Assembly: GCA_019359445.1 (NCBI GenBank)
Contig: JAHHHJ010000002.1
Coordinates: 186,001 to 250,000 of the forward strand
Direction: 5' to 3'
From: Kastovskya adunca ATA6-11-RM4
Lineage (GTDB): Bacteria; Cyanobacteriota; Cyanobacteriia; Cyanobacteriales; Coleofasciculaceae
Length of the DNA: 64,000 nt
Of the stretch, positions 55,393 through 63,925 are shown in pieces. Positions within the stretch are counted from its first letter, which is position 1, and each line of letters begins with the position of its first letter. A program made the position numbers and the translations under genes. Under the pieces are notes generated by a model. It ran no database searches, was not told the origin of the DNA, and saw nothing but the letters and a program-made list of their open reading frames with translations.

Positions 55393-57123
55393 TTAGGATT
55401 CGACATATTGAACGAGCTGCGATAGGTTTTGACGCAAGGTTTCCAGCCCCAAGCATTTGCTGGCGGAGATAAATACCGCTTGGGGAAATTCATCTTGGGC
55501 TAGGGCTAAGGTGTCGCTATCAACCGAGTCAATCTTATTGAAAGCGACCAAAATGGGGCCGGGTGTTACAGGCATGTCTGATAGAAGGGACATCACGGAA
55601 CGAATATGACTTTGCCACGCTGGATGGGACAAATCCACAACATGCAGTAGGGCGTCAGCTTCCGTGACTTCTTCTAATGTGGCCCGAAAAGAATCCATCA
55701 AAGGTGGCGGTAGTTCGTGAATAAATCCTACCGTATCAGTTAGCAGTATCTCTCGCAGGTTTCCGGTGACAGCGTCAGCAATTGGGAGGCGTCGTGTCGT
55801 GGGGTCAAGGGTAGCAAAGAGCTGGTCAGCGGTATAAACTTCCGCATTAGTTAAGCTATTGAGCAGCGTAGACTTGCCAGCGTTGGTGTATCCCACAACA
55901 GCGACTGTTGGCACTTCATGTTGCTGACGTCGTTGCCGCAGTCGTGAGCGGTGAGCTTGTAACTGGTTGACTTCCTTTTGCAGTCGGGCAATGCGACGCT
56001 GAATAGCACGGCGTTCGGTTTCTAGCTTGGTTTCACCAGGCCCACGGGTACCAATCCCACCCCCCAGTCGTGACATCGCTTGTCCCCGACCTGTAAGGCG
56101 AGGCAGCATGTACTCTAACTGGGCAAGTTCGACTTGTAATTTCCCGGCGCGGGATTGGGCGCGTTGGGCGAAGATATCCAGAATTACTTCTGTACGGTCT
56201 ACCACCCGAACACCAGTTTGTAATTCTAGGTTGCGGACTTGTGCGGGGGAGAGGTCGCGGTCAAATACGACTAGACTTGCTCCTAGGGTTTGCACAGTCA
56301 GGGCAATTTCTTGTACTTTACCTGCACCAACAACCGTTTGGGGATGAGGACGCGATCGCTTTTGTTGCATCGTTTGTACAACTTCCCCTCCTGCTGTATC
56401 TACCAACCGCTCGATTTCCGCTAGACCATCTTCAAAGCGGTCTGGTGTCACATCATTGGTCATTACCCCCACCAGTAGTACCCGCTCGTGGTCTGTGTCT
56501 ACCTGCTGGGCAACAAATTCCCGACGAAACTCGGCTTCGAGTCCTTCAACTATGGCAAGGAAGTCTTGCTGGCTCAGAACATCCAGATCCATCGGTGTCG
56601 AGATACTCCAATTTGCCCCAACGCCATCCGACGATTGCCCATTTTCAGGGCTTTGACTCATTAGCGGAGAGTGGGGAATCAGATGAGCCAGATAGATTTC
56701 TTTGACATAACCTGTTGCACCGCCGCCTCGCCGTTCAAATCCTGAGCTGGTAACGTTCAAAACAACTAGCGCATCAAGCCGCTGAATTGCCATTGCCGTC
56801 AACGCGGATTCTCCAGGAATCTCCGACTTAAGCTGGGTAGAAAGGCAACGAATGCCACACAATCGTTCTGCACCGTAACGGGGTAATTCCAGAGGTGGAA
56901 TCTTGGTCTGAGAAGGCGTACCAACCCCAACTCGCAGCACTTGACCCCGGCGATTGACATAGGCACACAACGGTTGCTTGATGTCAGCACTAATTGCTGC
57001 CAGTCGTTGGGCAAATTCTGGCGTTGTGAAGCGATCGCCTGGTAATCGCTGGTGATACAGTCGCTGTAGTTGCTTCAGTTGGCTGGATTTTAGACCCTGA
57101 AGGTTTCCGTAGATGGTTTCGAT
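55393..57123 (-). CDS. hflX: Ribosome-associated GTPase HflX with non-standard start
   Basis: The protein of 576 residues splits stalled or hibernating ribosomes. N-terminal HflX domain (VNRRGQVLRVGVGTPSQTK, KRSRPHPQTVVGAGKVQEI, RGPGETKLETERR) and GTPase domain (G1 GYTNAGKSTLLN, G3 DTVGFI, G4 NKID). The conserved N-terminus begins ETIYGNLQGLKSSQLKQL, where relatives have Met before ETIY; here that codon is ATC at 57123-57121, and no ATG/GTG/TTG lies between an upstream stop and it. The first standard start is TTG 56970, which would cut 51 conserved residues. Confidence 0.85.
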   Translation of the reverse strand: METIYGNLQGLKSSQLKQLQRLYHQRLPGDRFTTPEFAQRLAAISADIKQPLCAYVNRRGQVLRVGVGTPSQTKIPPLELPRYGAERLCGIRCLSTQLKSEIPGESALTAMAIQRLDALVVLNVTSSGFERRGGGATGYVKEIYLAHLIPHSPLMSQSPENGQSSDGVGANWSISTPMDLDVLSQQDFLAIVEGLEAEFRREFVAQQVDTDHERVLLVGVMTNDVTPDRFEDGLAEIERLVDTAGGEVVQTMQQKRSRPHPQTVVGAGKVQEIALTVQTLGASLVVFDRDLSPAQVRNLELQTGVRVVDRTEVILDIFAQRAQSRAGKLQVELAQLEYMLPRLTGRGQAMSRLGGGIGTRGPGETKLETERRAIQRRIARLQKEVNQLQAHRSRLRQRRQQHEVPTVAVVGYTNAGKSTLLNSLTNAEVYTADQLFATLDPTTRRLPIADAVTGNLREILLTDTVGFIHELPPPLMDSFRATLEEVTEADALLHVVDLSHPAWQSHIRSVMSLLSDMPVTPGPILVAFNKIDSVDSDTLALAQDEFPQAVFISASKCLGLETLRQNLSQLVQYVES

Positions 57124-57231
57124 AGGCTTACAACCTCAACAAATCCTTGTAGTTTTATTTTACTAAAACGAATCCTGTGAGATGATGCGGATCTTTCACC
57201 AAATAACACTAATCCGTTCTTGATTTAGAAC

Positions 57232-57636
57232 ATGAAGGTTTTTGCCCTCCGACTGCAGCCAAATCAAGATTTAAAAGTTAGCTTGCAAGACTTTGCCATT
57301 GAGAATCATCTGCAAGCGGGGTTTGTCTTAACTGCAATTGGTAGCCTCAAGCAAGGGTTGATTCGCTTTGCCAATCGAGACACGGCAACGATTTTGCCAG
57401 AGAAGTTAGAAATTTTGTCTCTCAATGGCACGCTGTCAGAATCTGGAATTCATTTGCACATCGCTGTAGCAGACGGAACGGGTAAGACTAGGGGCGGACA
57501 TCTCGTAGAAGGATGCGTAATCTACACAACGGCTGAAATTGTCATTGGAGAAGCAGAAGGCTTGACGTTCTTGAGGACGGTTGATCAGCAAACTGGCTTT
57601 CGAGAGTTGCAAATTGTGCCGAAAGATTTAGCTTAA
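57232..57636 (+). CDS. PPC/DUF296 domain protein
   Basis: 134-residue PPC (plant and prokaryote conserved) domain alone, no AT-hook: FALRLQPNQDLKVSLQDFA, FVLTAIGSLKQGLIRFANRD, LHIAVADGTGKTRGGHLVEG and the closing VIGEAEGLTFLRT. PPC domains form trimers and bind DNA-associated partners; role in bacteria unknown. Single gene, divergent from hflX by about 109 bases. Confidence 0.9.
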   Translation: MKVFALRLQPNQDLKVSLQDFAIENHLQAGFVLTAIGSLKQGLIRFANRDTATILPEKLEILSLNGTLSESGIHLHIAVADGTGKTRGGHLVEGCVIYTTAEIVIGEAEGLTFLRTVDQQTGFRELQIVPKDLA

Positions 57637-57845
57637 ATTCGCCAACAAACAGAGTTTCAAAAGCCAAATAGTTTTTCAGTTTCTGCAAGTGCTAACTTCC
57701 GAACTTACACGACAGTACAAGACCATTTGATTTTGCTAAAATAGCATATAGAGAGCAATTTTAAAAGTAGCAAAGTTTGCAGCTTTAGCCCTTCACAAAG
57801 TTTCTCTAAGTTTTCTCTATATTGTTACATTTCAGCAAAATATCC

Positions 57846-58217
57846 ATGATTATTTCTAGCCAGAGCCATTTGCATTCAGGGACAAGTGCAAACCTTTTAG
57901 AGCGTCCTGATTTTTTGGAAGATGAACAGTTTAATAGTCACAAAACTGAGGAATTAGTTCTTCAGCATAGCCTGCATCATCAGTTAGTTGAAATTGAGCA
58001 TTGCTGCACTACCGAACGAGCCGCTAATCTCTTAGATGTATCTCACGAGACTCTTAACCGCGCCAAACGAGAAAAACGAGATTTTTATGAGCGGGGAAGC
58101 TGGATTGCCTATCCAGTCGTGGAAGTAGAGAGGGGATCTCGGCTGAATGTGCGGAGAAGACCTAATTTTTGGCGAGTTTTCTTCCGAGTTTTACCCGACG
58201 AATTGGTAAATAACTAG
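57846..58217 (+). CDS. Small protein with HTH-like segment
   Basis: 123 residues from ATG 57846 (TTG 57822 possible). The C-terminal half has TTERAANLLDVSHETLNRAK, like a MerR/excisionase helix-turn-helix, then a basic tail RRRPNFWRVFFRVLPDEL. Family not recognised; a phage or plasmid regulator or excisionase-like role is possible. Confidence 0.55.
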   Translation: MIISSQSHLHSGTSANLLERPDFLEDEQFNSHKTEELVLQHSLHHQLVEIEHCCTTERAANLLDVSHETLNRAKREKRDFYERGSWIAYPVVEVERGSRLNVRRRPNFWRVFFRVLPDELVNN

Positions 58218-58425
58218 TTTCTGAATTTAATCGTCCCTAGGAGGCAGCGATCGCTGTCTATTTTTTATTATTTCTTTAGGATCTAGGAATAAACCTTTCC
58301 CCATCTAATTAGTCACAAACTGGGTTTTAAATCACCCGACTGGAGTACACAAGTGGGTGATGTGGATCGAAGAGCAACCCGCGTACCTTAGGAAGTGTCA
58401 AAGAAAAACTTCACGAGGCAAAAAG

Positions 58426-58899
58426 ATGCAAACTTCTGATTTCCAAACCAACGCTACTGCTCAACTCAATAAGCCAGTACTTCAGCAAGGTTCCAGAGGA
58501 GAAGCTGTTAAAGAACTCCAAACTCTTCTAACAAAATGGAATACCTATACAGGTGACATTGATGGAATTTTTGACTTAGTAGTAAAACAAGCTGTTATTG
58601 CTTACCAACGCCGCGTATTTTTAGTTGAAGATGGCATCGTTGGTAACTTAACTTGGCAGGCATTATACAAGGGTGCCCCAGTTAATATGCCAGTGCTGAA
58701 GCAAGGTAGCAAGGGCAAGCAAGTTCTGCTCGTTCAGCAACAGCTGAAGTCTACCGGGGAGTATCGCGGTACGCTCGACAGTGACTTTGGCCCGGTTACC
58801 AAAGCGGCGGTGATTGCCTTCCAAAAGCGTTCTAATTTAGTGGCTGATGGAATTGTCGGCGATCGCACTTGGCACGCCCTGAGCAAAATACCTCGCTAA
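58426..58899 (+). CDS. Peptidoglycan-binding protein, two PG_binding_1 repeats
   Basis: 157 residues from ATG 58426, preceded by AGG at good spacing; an upstream ATG at 58357 is less likely. Two PGRP-like repeats about 15-75 and 85-155, each with QQGS-x-G-x-x-V-x-x-LQ-x-x-L and the closing VEDGIVGNLTWQAL / VADGIVGDRTWHAL. No enzyme domain or signal peptide seen; likely binds cell wall after other export, or is truncated. Confidence 0.9.
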   Translation: MQTSDFQTNATAQLNKPVLQQGSRGEAVKELQTLLTKWNTYTGDIDGIFDLVVKQAVIAYQRRVFLVEDGIVGNLTWQALYKGAPVNMPVLKQGSKGKQVLLVQQQLKSTGEYRGTLDSDFGPVTKAAVIAFQKRSNLVADGIVGDRTWHALSKIPR

Positions 58900-58940
58900 T
58901 TCCCTGCTTGTCGGCTGCGATCTGTGTGATTTCCTGGCAA

Positions 58941-59780
58941 CTAAAGCTCTTTAGCAATCTGGGCTTTAGCTTGCTGCCAAAGTGTTTCCAACTCAGCTAG
59001 AGTGTAATCTGAAAGGGGGCGGTCTGCGACTGCCTCCATTTTTTTTAACCGCTGAATAAAACGCTGGTTTGTTCCTTGCAGCCCTTCTGTGGGATCGAGG
59101 TCATGCCAACGGGCAATGTTGATCAATGTAAAGAGTAAGTCTCCCAACTCAGCTTGCTGTTCGGCTTTGCTTTCTTGCTTTAGTGCTTGTTCAAACTCTG
59201 CTAATTCTTCGTGGTACTTCTCCCAAACGCCTTCGATGTTCTCCCACTCAAACCCGGCGGCGGCGGCTTTTTGCGAAATCTTCATTCCAGCCATTAGGGG
59301 TGGGAGTTGGCGGGCGTAGCGACTGAGTTTGCGACTGAGTAGCTGCGTCTGGGCTATTGTTTCTCCCTTCTCCGCCGCTTTGATTTGCTCCCAGTTTTGG
59401 TGAACCTGCTCGACACTTTCCACCGCCACATCCCCAAAGACATGGGGGTGACGGCGAATCAGCTTTTCGGTAATGCCTCGCGCTACTTCTGTCAGGGTAA
59501 ATTGCTTGCTCTCGCTGGCGATTTGGGCTTGCAGCACGACTTGCAAGAGTAAGTCGCCTAATTCTTCCGCGATCGCGTTTTGATCTCCACTTTTGATCGC
59601 ATCCACTACTTCATAGGCTTCTTCAATCACATAAGGAGTCAGCGATTGCGGTGTCTGCGCCAAATCCCAGGGACAGCCACCATCGGGCGATCGCAACTGA
59701 GCCACCACCGCTATCAACTCCTGAATCGCTGCCAAAGCATCAGCCTGAGACGTTTTCTGCAAGTCCTGGGAACTAGACAT
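58941..59780 (-). CDS. mazG: Nucleoside triphosphate pyrophosphohydrolase MazG
   Basis: 279 residues, tandem MazG domains that hydrolyse (d)NTPs to monophosphates. First domain: CPWDLAQTPQSLTPYVIEEAYEV with the EExxE metal site and EELGDLLLQVV; HPHVFGD between; second domain with EEL and ELGDLLFTLINIARW. Convergent with the peptidoglycan-binding gene. Single gene. Confidence 0.94.
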   Translation of the reverse strand: MSSSQDLQKTSQADALAAIQELIAVVAQLRSPDGGCPWDLAQTPQSLTPYVIEEAYEVVDAIKSGDQNAIAEELGDLLLQVVLQAQIASESKQFTLTEVARGITEKLIRRHPHVFGDVAVESVEQVHQNWEQIKAAEKGETIAQTQLLSRKLSRYARQLPPLMAGMKISQKAAAAGFEWENIEGVWEKYHEELAEFEQALKQESKAEQQAELGDLLFTLINIARWHDLDPTEGLQGTNQRFIQRLKKMEAVADRPLSDYTLAELETLWQQAKAQIAKEL

Positions 59781-59848
59781 AAAGGAAATTTTAAGACCAC
59801 TTAACTATTCTTAACGCGATTGCGGTTGGCTGCCAAAAATTTCATCCT

Positions 59849-60460
59849 TCAGCCTTTATCCTTCTTTGTTTTTGGCGTGCGCTTCTTCACAGCAGGCTGA
59901 CTAGATTTGCGAGTAGTGCGGCGCGATCGCTTCTTTCTCAATATCCCCTGCCATCCCTGGCGTTTAAAGCGCTTGTAGCCAGAACCCAGCTGATCGCTCA
60001 GGGTATGGCTCATCGCCCCCAACTCTAACCCCACAAATAGCGCTAGCCACTGGGCTTGGTACTGAAGGATCGATCGCTCTGCATCTTGCCCAAACTCCTG
60101 CCAGTTCCACCTCACCTCTCGGAATACCTGCACCACCGCCAACCCCAACACCCCTAACCCAATAATCCACACCGCCAGATAAAGCACCCGCAGTGTCGTA
60201 CCGATAATCAGTCCGTGGGAAAACAGCGAGCGATGGCGCATTACTTTCTGGTAGGGAATCCATATCCACCGCAACCAACCCCAGCGCTTAAAGGGGCGCG
60301 AGTACAGGTCTAAATCTGGACTCAGCATTAACCCGCTAAAGAGAAACCCACTAGAGACAATCAACGTTAGATCGCTACTACGGGTTACTCCTAAGCTGAT
60401 GCCAGTTACTAGCGGCAAAGTCCATAAGGTAATGCGATCGTGTGTTTGTCCAGAAGGCAT
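59849..60460 (-). CDS. DUF2227 metal-binding-like membrane protein
   Basis: 203 residues: PSGQTHDRITLWTLPLVTG start with a His/Asp pair, SPDLDLYSRPFKRWGWLRWI and MRHRSLFSHGLIIG (metal-ligand residues of DUF2227), two or three membrane helices (about 15-45, 85-110, 135-155), and a Lys-rich tail. Family often labelled metal-binding protein; function unknown. Divergent from tRNA-Val. Confidence 0.85.
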   Translation of the reverse strand: MPSGQTHDRITLWTLPLVTGISLGVTRSSDLTLIVSSGFLFSGLMLSPDLDLYSRPFKRWGWLRWIWIPYQKVMRHRSLFSHGLIIGTTLRVLYLAVWIIGLGVLGLAVVQVFREVRWNWQEFGQDAERSILQYQAQWLALFVGLELGAMSHTLSDQLGSGYKRFKRQGWQGILRKKRSRRTTRKSSQPAVKKRTPKTKKDKG

Positions 60461-60503
60461 CAGTTTTTTCGCAACTCATGTTAATCTAAGTAAGTATCTT
60501 ACC

Positions 60504-60575
60504 GGGCGGTTAGCTCAGTGGTAGAGCGCCTGCCTTACAAGCAGGACGTCACTGGTTCGAATCCAGTACTGCCCA
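60504..60575 (+). tRNA. tRNA-Val (TAC)
   Basis: 72 nt cloverleaf: acceptor GGGCGGT/ACTGCCC, D-arm GCTCAGTGGTAGAGC, anticodon stem CCTGC/GCAGG with loop CTTACAA (anticodon TAC), T-arm CTGGTTCGAATCCAG, discriminator A. It lies 14 bases before the transposon-end-like repeats. Confidence 0.96.
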
Positions 60576-60588
60576 TTTACTCGGTTAA

Positions 60589-60658
60589 TTTACAGTGACT
60601 AATTATGTGTCGTCGTGACAAATCAATGTCGCCGAACTGCCAGTGACAAATTAATGTC
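60589..60658 (+). mobile_element. Tn7-like (type V-K CAST-like) transposon end
   Basis: Three direct repeats: GTGACTAATTATGTGTC (60595-60611), GTGACAAATCAATGTC (60615-60630), GTGACAAATTAATGTC (60643-60658). The start TTTACAGTGACTAATTATG is almost the same as what I recall of the ShCAST left end (TGTACAGTGACAAATTAT), including the following TGTCGTCG. Such repeats are TnsB-binding sites. Located 14 bases after tRNA-Val, a gene class to which type V-K elements home. A Tn5053/TniA-type element is an alternative. The terminal TGT is TTT here. Confidence 0.72.
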
Positions 60659-61124
60659 ATATTTCTAATTCTAAGAAACTAAAATGTCCGCAGTTGGTAG
60701 AGTTTGACAGGGGTTTGGCGATGGCGACGATTGAGGGGGGGTCGCCTGTTGTGGCTTTTTGGAGCGATCGCATTCGCCAACGCTTGGCTTAAGAACTGGC
60801 TCTAAGGCGCGATCGCTTAAACTTGTGGAGTTTGAGTTGGAAGAGGCGATCTGCGCTTGGCAGTAGCGCTTCAGATGCAGAACTCCAAAAAATCCCCCAA
60901 CGGCTGAACCAAAGGGCGAAGCGTAGGCTCAATCTCCCCTAATATCAACTCTTCTCATTCACGAGCGGCTGATGACAGAATAGGATGGTCTTCGGTCTTG
61001 AGGTATAGGATGATCTTGAACAAAAATGGCTTCTATATTCCAAGAGATTCAGCCGTTTACTAGATGGCGGCGTAATTTAGCTCAATTTTTAACTACCCTG
61101 ACTGAAGTTCTCATAAAAGATTAG
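60659..61124. other. Region between transposon end and hsdM
   Basis: 466 bases with no gene on either strand that I can support. One long purine-rich stretch (GGGGGGGTCGCC near 60740), HIP1 sites and an AT-rich hsdM promoter region near 61075-61115. No Cas12k repeat or tracr-like hairpin seen. Confidence 0.4.
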
Positions 61125-62690
61125 ATGTTTGAGCAAACCTTCAAAAATATTGATGACGTTCTCTGGAAGGAGGCGGGCTGCACCACAGAGCTAGATTATA
61201 CGGAGCAAACGTCCTGGCTGCTGTTTCTCAAGTATCTGGATGACTTGGAGCATGAAAAGGCGCTAGAGGCGGAACTGGTTGGGAAACCTTATGAATTTAT
61301 TATTGATGAGGCGCATCGCTGGTCAGTGTGGGCAGCCCCCAAAAAAGCTGATGGGACGTTGGATCATGATAATGTGCTGATTGGTGACGATCTGATTGAT
61401 TATGTCAACCGTCAGCTATTCCCCTATTTACAGGGATTCAAGCAGAGGGCTACTAGTCCAGACACAATCGAATACAAGATTGGGGAAATTTTTAGCGAGA
61501 TTAAGAATAGGTTTCAAAGCGGCTACAGCTTGCGGGATGCACTGGAATATGTCGATGAGCTACGGTTTCGATCGCAACAGGAGAAACACGAGCTATCCCA
61601 TCTCTATGAAGCCAAAATCAAAAATATGGGTAATGCGGGGCGCAATGGTGGGGAATATTACACACCGCGTCCGTTGATTCGAGCGATGATTCAGGTGGTG
61701 AAGCCGAAGATTGGCGATCGCATTTATGATGGGGCTTGCGGTTCGGCGGGGTTTTTGTGCGAGAGTTATGAATATTTACGTCGGGGCTTCGACTTCGCTC
61801 AACCGAACGGTAAGCTGACGACAAAAGAGCTAGAGACACTTCAGACTAATACCTTTACGGGTAAGGAAAAGAAGAGTTTGGCGTATGTGATTGCCATCAT
61901 GAATATGATTTTGCATGGCATTGATGCACCAAATATTATCCACACCAACACCCTGACGGAAAATCTCAGTGACATTCAGGACAAGAATCGTTTTGATATC
62001 ATCTTGGCAAATCCGCCATTTGGGGGGAAGGAACGCAAGGAGGTACAGCAGAATTTTCCGATAAAGACTGGGGAGACGGCATTTCTGTTTTTGCAGCACT
62101 TCATCAAAATGCTGAGGATGGGCGGTAGTGCGGCAGTGGTTATCAAAAATACGTTCCTCTCCAATTCGGATAACGCTTCGCGGGCGTTGCGTCAAGAGCT
62201 TTTGACTAGTTGCAATCTGCACACGATTTTGGATTGTCCGAGTGGGACTTTTATCGGGGCGGGGGTGAAAACGGTGGTGCTGTTTTTTGAGAAAGGAAAG
62301 TCCTTTGACGCTGTTCCCTTCGACTTCGCTCAGGGAACGGGGATGCCTTTATTTTCTCAAGGAAAACCGTTAAGTGAGGGAATGGCAACTCAGAAAATTT
62401 GGTATTACCAACTCGATCCGGGGCGTAGTTTGGGTAAAACTAATGCGCTGAATGATGACGACTTGCGGGAGTTTGTGGAGTTACAGGCTACGTTCGCAGA
62501 GTCGGAAAAGTCTTGGCTGGTGGATATTGCTGATATAGATCGGGTGACGTTCGATCTGTCGGTGAAGAATCCGAATAAGGCTGAGGAATCGCTGTTACGA
62601 GAACCGCAGGAAATTTTAGATGAAATTGCTGCGTTAGATGTAGAAAGTGCGGAGATTCTGGCAGGAATTGGAGGGATGGTATGTCGTTGA
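61125..62690 (+). CDS. hsdM: Type I restriction-modification methyltransferase HsdM
   Basis: 521 residues, N6-adenine methyltransferase subunit of a type I system. N-terminal HsdM domain (SWLLFLKYLDDLE), GGEYYTPRPLIRAM near 176-188, motif I DGACGSAGFL at 202-211, catalytic NPPF at 296-299. Two FDFAQ peptides (222-226, 399-403) come from in-frame palindromic repeat DNA. Overlaps hsdS by 10 bases. Not related in detail to the relic at 20.6 kb. Likely cargo of the element that starts at 60589. Confidence 0.95.
   Translation: MFEQTFKNIDDVLWKEAGCTTELDYTEQTSWLLFLKYLDDLEHEKALEAELVGKPYEFIIDEAHRWSVWAAPKKADGTLDHDNVLIGDDLIDYVNRQLFPYLQGFKQRATSPDTIEYKIGEIFSEIKNRFQSGYSLRDALEYVDELRFRSQQEKHELSHLYEAKIKNMGNAGRNGGEYYTPRPLIRAMIQVVKPKIGDRIYDGACGSAGFLCESYEYLRRGFDFAQPNGKLTTKELETLQTNTFTGKEKKSLAYVIAIMNMILHGIDAPNIIHTNTLTENLSDIQDKNRFDIILANPPFGGKERKEVQQNFPIKTGETAFLFLQHFIKMLRMGGSAAVVIKNTFLSNSDNASRALRQELLTSCNLHTILDCPSGTFIGAGVKTVVLFFEKGKSFDAVPFDFAQGTGMPLFSQGKPLSEGMATQKIWYYQLDPGRSLGKTNALNDDDLREFVELQATFAESEKSWLVDIADIDRVTFDLSVKNPNKAEESLLREPQEILDEIAALDVESAEILAGIGGMVCR
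61787..61810. repeat. FDFAQ-coding palindromic repeat, copy 1
   Basis: CTTCGACTTCGCTCAACCGA plus ACGG inside hsdM; half of a known dispersed repeat type whose full form pairs GTTCGG...CCGAAC. In frame it codes FDFAQPNG. Confidence 0.7.
62313..62338. repeat. FDFAQ-coding palindromic repeat, copy 2
   Basis: GTTCCC-TTCGACTTCGCTCA-GGGAAC: outer 6-bp arms pair exactly. In frame it codes VPFDFAQGT within hsdM. Confidence 0.8.
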
Positions 62691-63925
62691 AGATGAATAC
62701 TAAGCAGTTGCCAGAGAGATGGACTGAGAAGAAATTTGGTGAAATTGCCCTCTTAAACCGTGGTCATAATCCACCCAAAAGCCAATTTATTCATAAACCA
62801 AGAGAAGGTTACGTTAGATTTTACCAAATTCGAGACGGCAACAACGACGACTATGAAGTGTATGTTCCGGATACGCCTAAGCTGCATAAAGTAGAACCTG
62901 ATGACATTTTAATGGTAGCTTACCGACATATTGGTAGAGTTTTTAGAGGTGCTAAGGGAGCATTTAACGTAGCTCTCTGCAAAATCACCAACAAAGACCG
63001 TTCCATTATTGACAATGATTATCTTTTTTACATAATTCCAACTGAATTTGTTCGCGGTGAATTAATGAAGCAAGCTGAACGCTCGTTAATTCCATCCATG
63101 TCGGTTAAGCACCTGGCAGAGATAAAAATTCCAGTTCCACCACTTCCTGAACAAAAGCGGATTGTGGCAATTTTAGATGAGGCGTTTGAGGGGATTGATA
63201 GAGCGATCGCAAACACCAAAAAGAACCTCGCCAACTCCCGCGAACTATTTGAAAGTTATCTAAACGCCATCTTTACCCAGAAAGGCGACGGATGGGTAGA
63301 CGCAGCGATTGAAGATCGTATCAAGTTTATTGATTATCGTGGTCGTACACCCAATAAGACAGAAGGCGGAATGCGGCTTATTACGGCTAAAAACGTAAAA
63401 ATGGGATTTTTACAACTAGAACCACAAGAATTCGTCAATCCAGATATTTATGATGATTGGATGACTAGAGGAATTCCCCAAAAAGGTGATGTTTTATTCA
63501 CGACTGAAGCACCACTAGGCAATGTGGCTCAACTAGATACAGATGAAAAAGTAGTTTTTGCCCAAAGAGTCATCATTATGCAGCCAGATGAGAAATTCAT
63601 TAACAAAACTTTTTTGAAATTCCTGCTTCTATCAAACATAATTCAGCAGCGCATACAGAACAAAGGTACTGGAGCAACAGCACAAGGTATTAAAGCTAGT
63701 TTACTCAAAAAAATTCCGATTTCATTTCCTTCTGATCTTCTTATTCAAGAAGCTATAGTTTTAAAACTTGAAACTCTTGAAGCCGATACTAAGCGACTCG
63801 AAACCATCTACCGCCAAAAACTCGCCGCCCTCAACGAACTCAAACAATCCATCCTGCAAAAAGCCTTCACTGGCGAACTCACCGCAGACACCCCAAAAGC
63901 TGCTAAAGAGGCAATTGCAGCATGA
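62681..63925 (+). CDS. hsdS: Type I restriction specificity subunit HsdS
   Basis: 414 residues with two target-recognition domains: TRD1 about 15-150, the conserved helical spacer PPLPEQKRIVAILDEAFEGI about 150-205, TRD2 about 205-345, and a second spacer ending KLAALNELKQSILQKAFTGEL. Sets the recognised DNA sequence for HsdM and an HsdR that must lie beyond the window. Its stop overlaps the next ATG (ATGA). Confidence 0.93.
   Translation: MSLKMNTKQLPERWTEKKFGEIALLNRGHNPPKSQFIHKPREGYVRFYQIRDGNNDDYEVYVPDTPKLHKVEPDDILMVAYRHIGRVFRGAKGAFNVALCKITNKDRSIIDNDYLFYIIPTEFVRGELMKQAERSLIPSMSVKHLAEIKIPVPPLPEQKRIVAILDEAFEGIDRAIANTKKNLANSRELFESYLNAIFTQKGDGWVDAAIEDRIKFIDYRGRTPNKTEGGMRLITAKNVKMGFLQLEPQEFVNPDIYDDWMTRGIPQKGDVLFTTEAPLGNVAQLDTDEKVVFAQRVIIMQPDEKFINKTFLKFLLLSNIIQQRIQNKGTGATAQGIKASLLKKIPISFPSDLLIQEAIVLKLETLEADTKRLETIYRQKLAALNELKQSILQKAFTGELTADTPKAAKEAIAA

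Noticed and set aside
60659-61124. Possible tracrRNA or CRISPR repeat beside the transposon end
   Set aside because: No repeat of the type V-K form or array was visible in this stretch.
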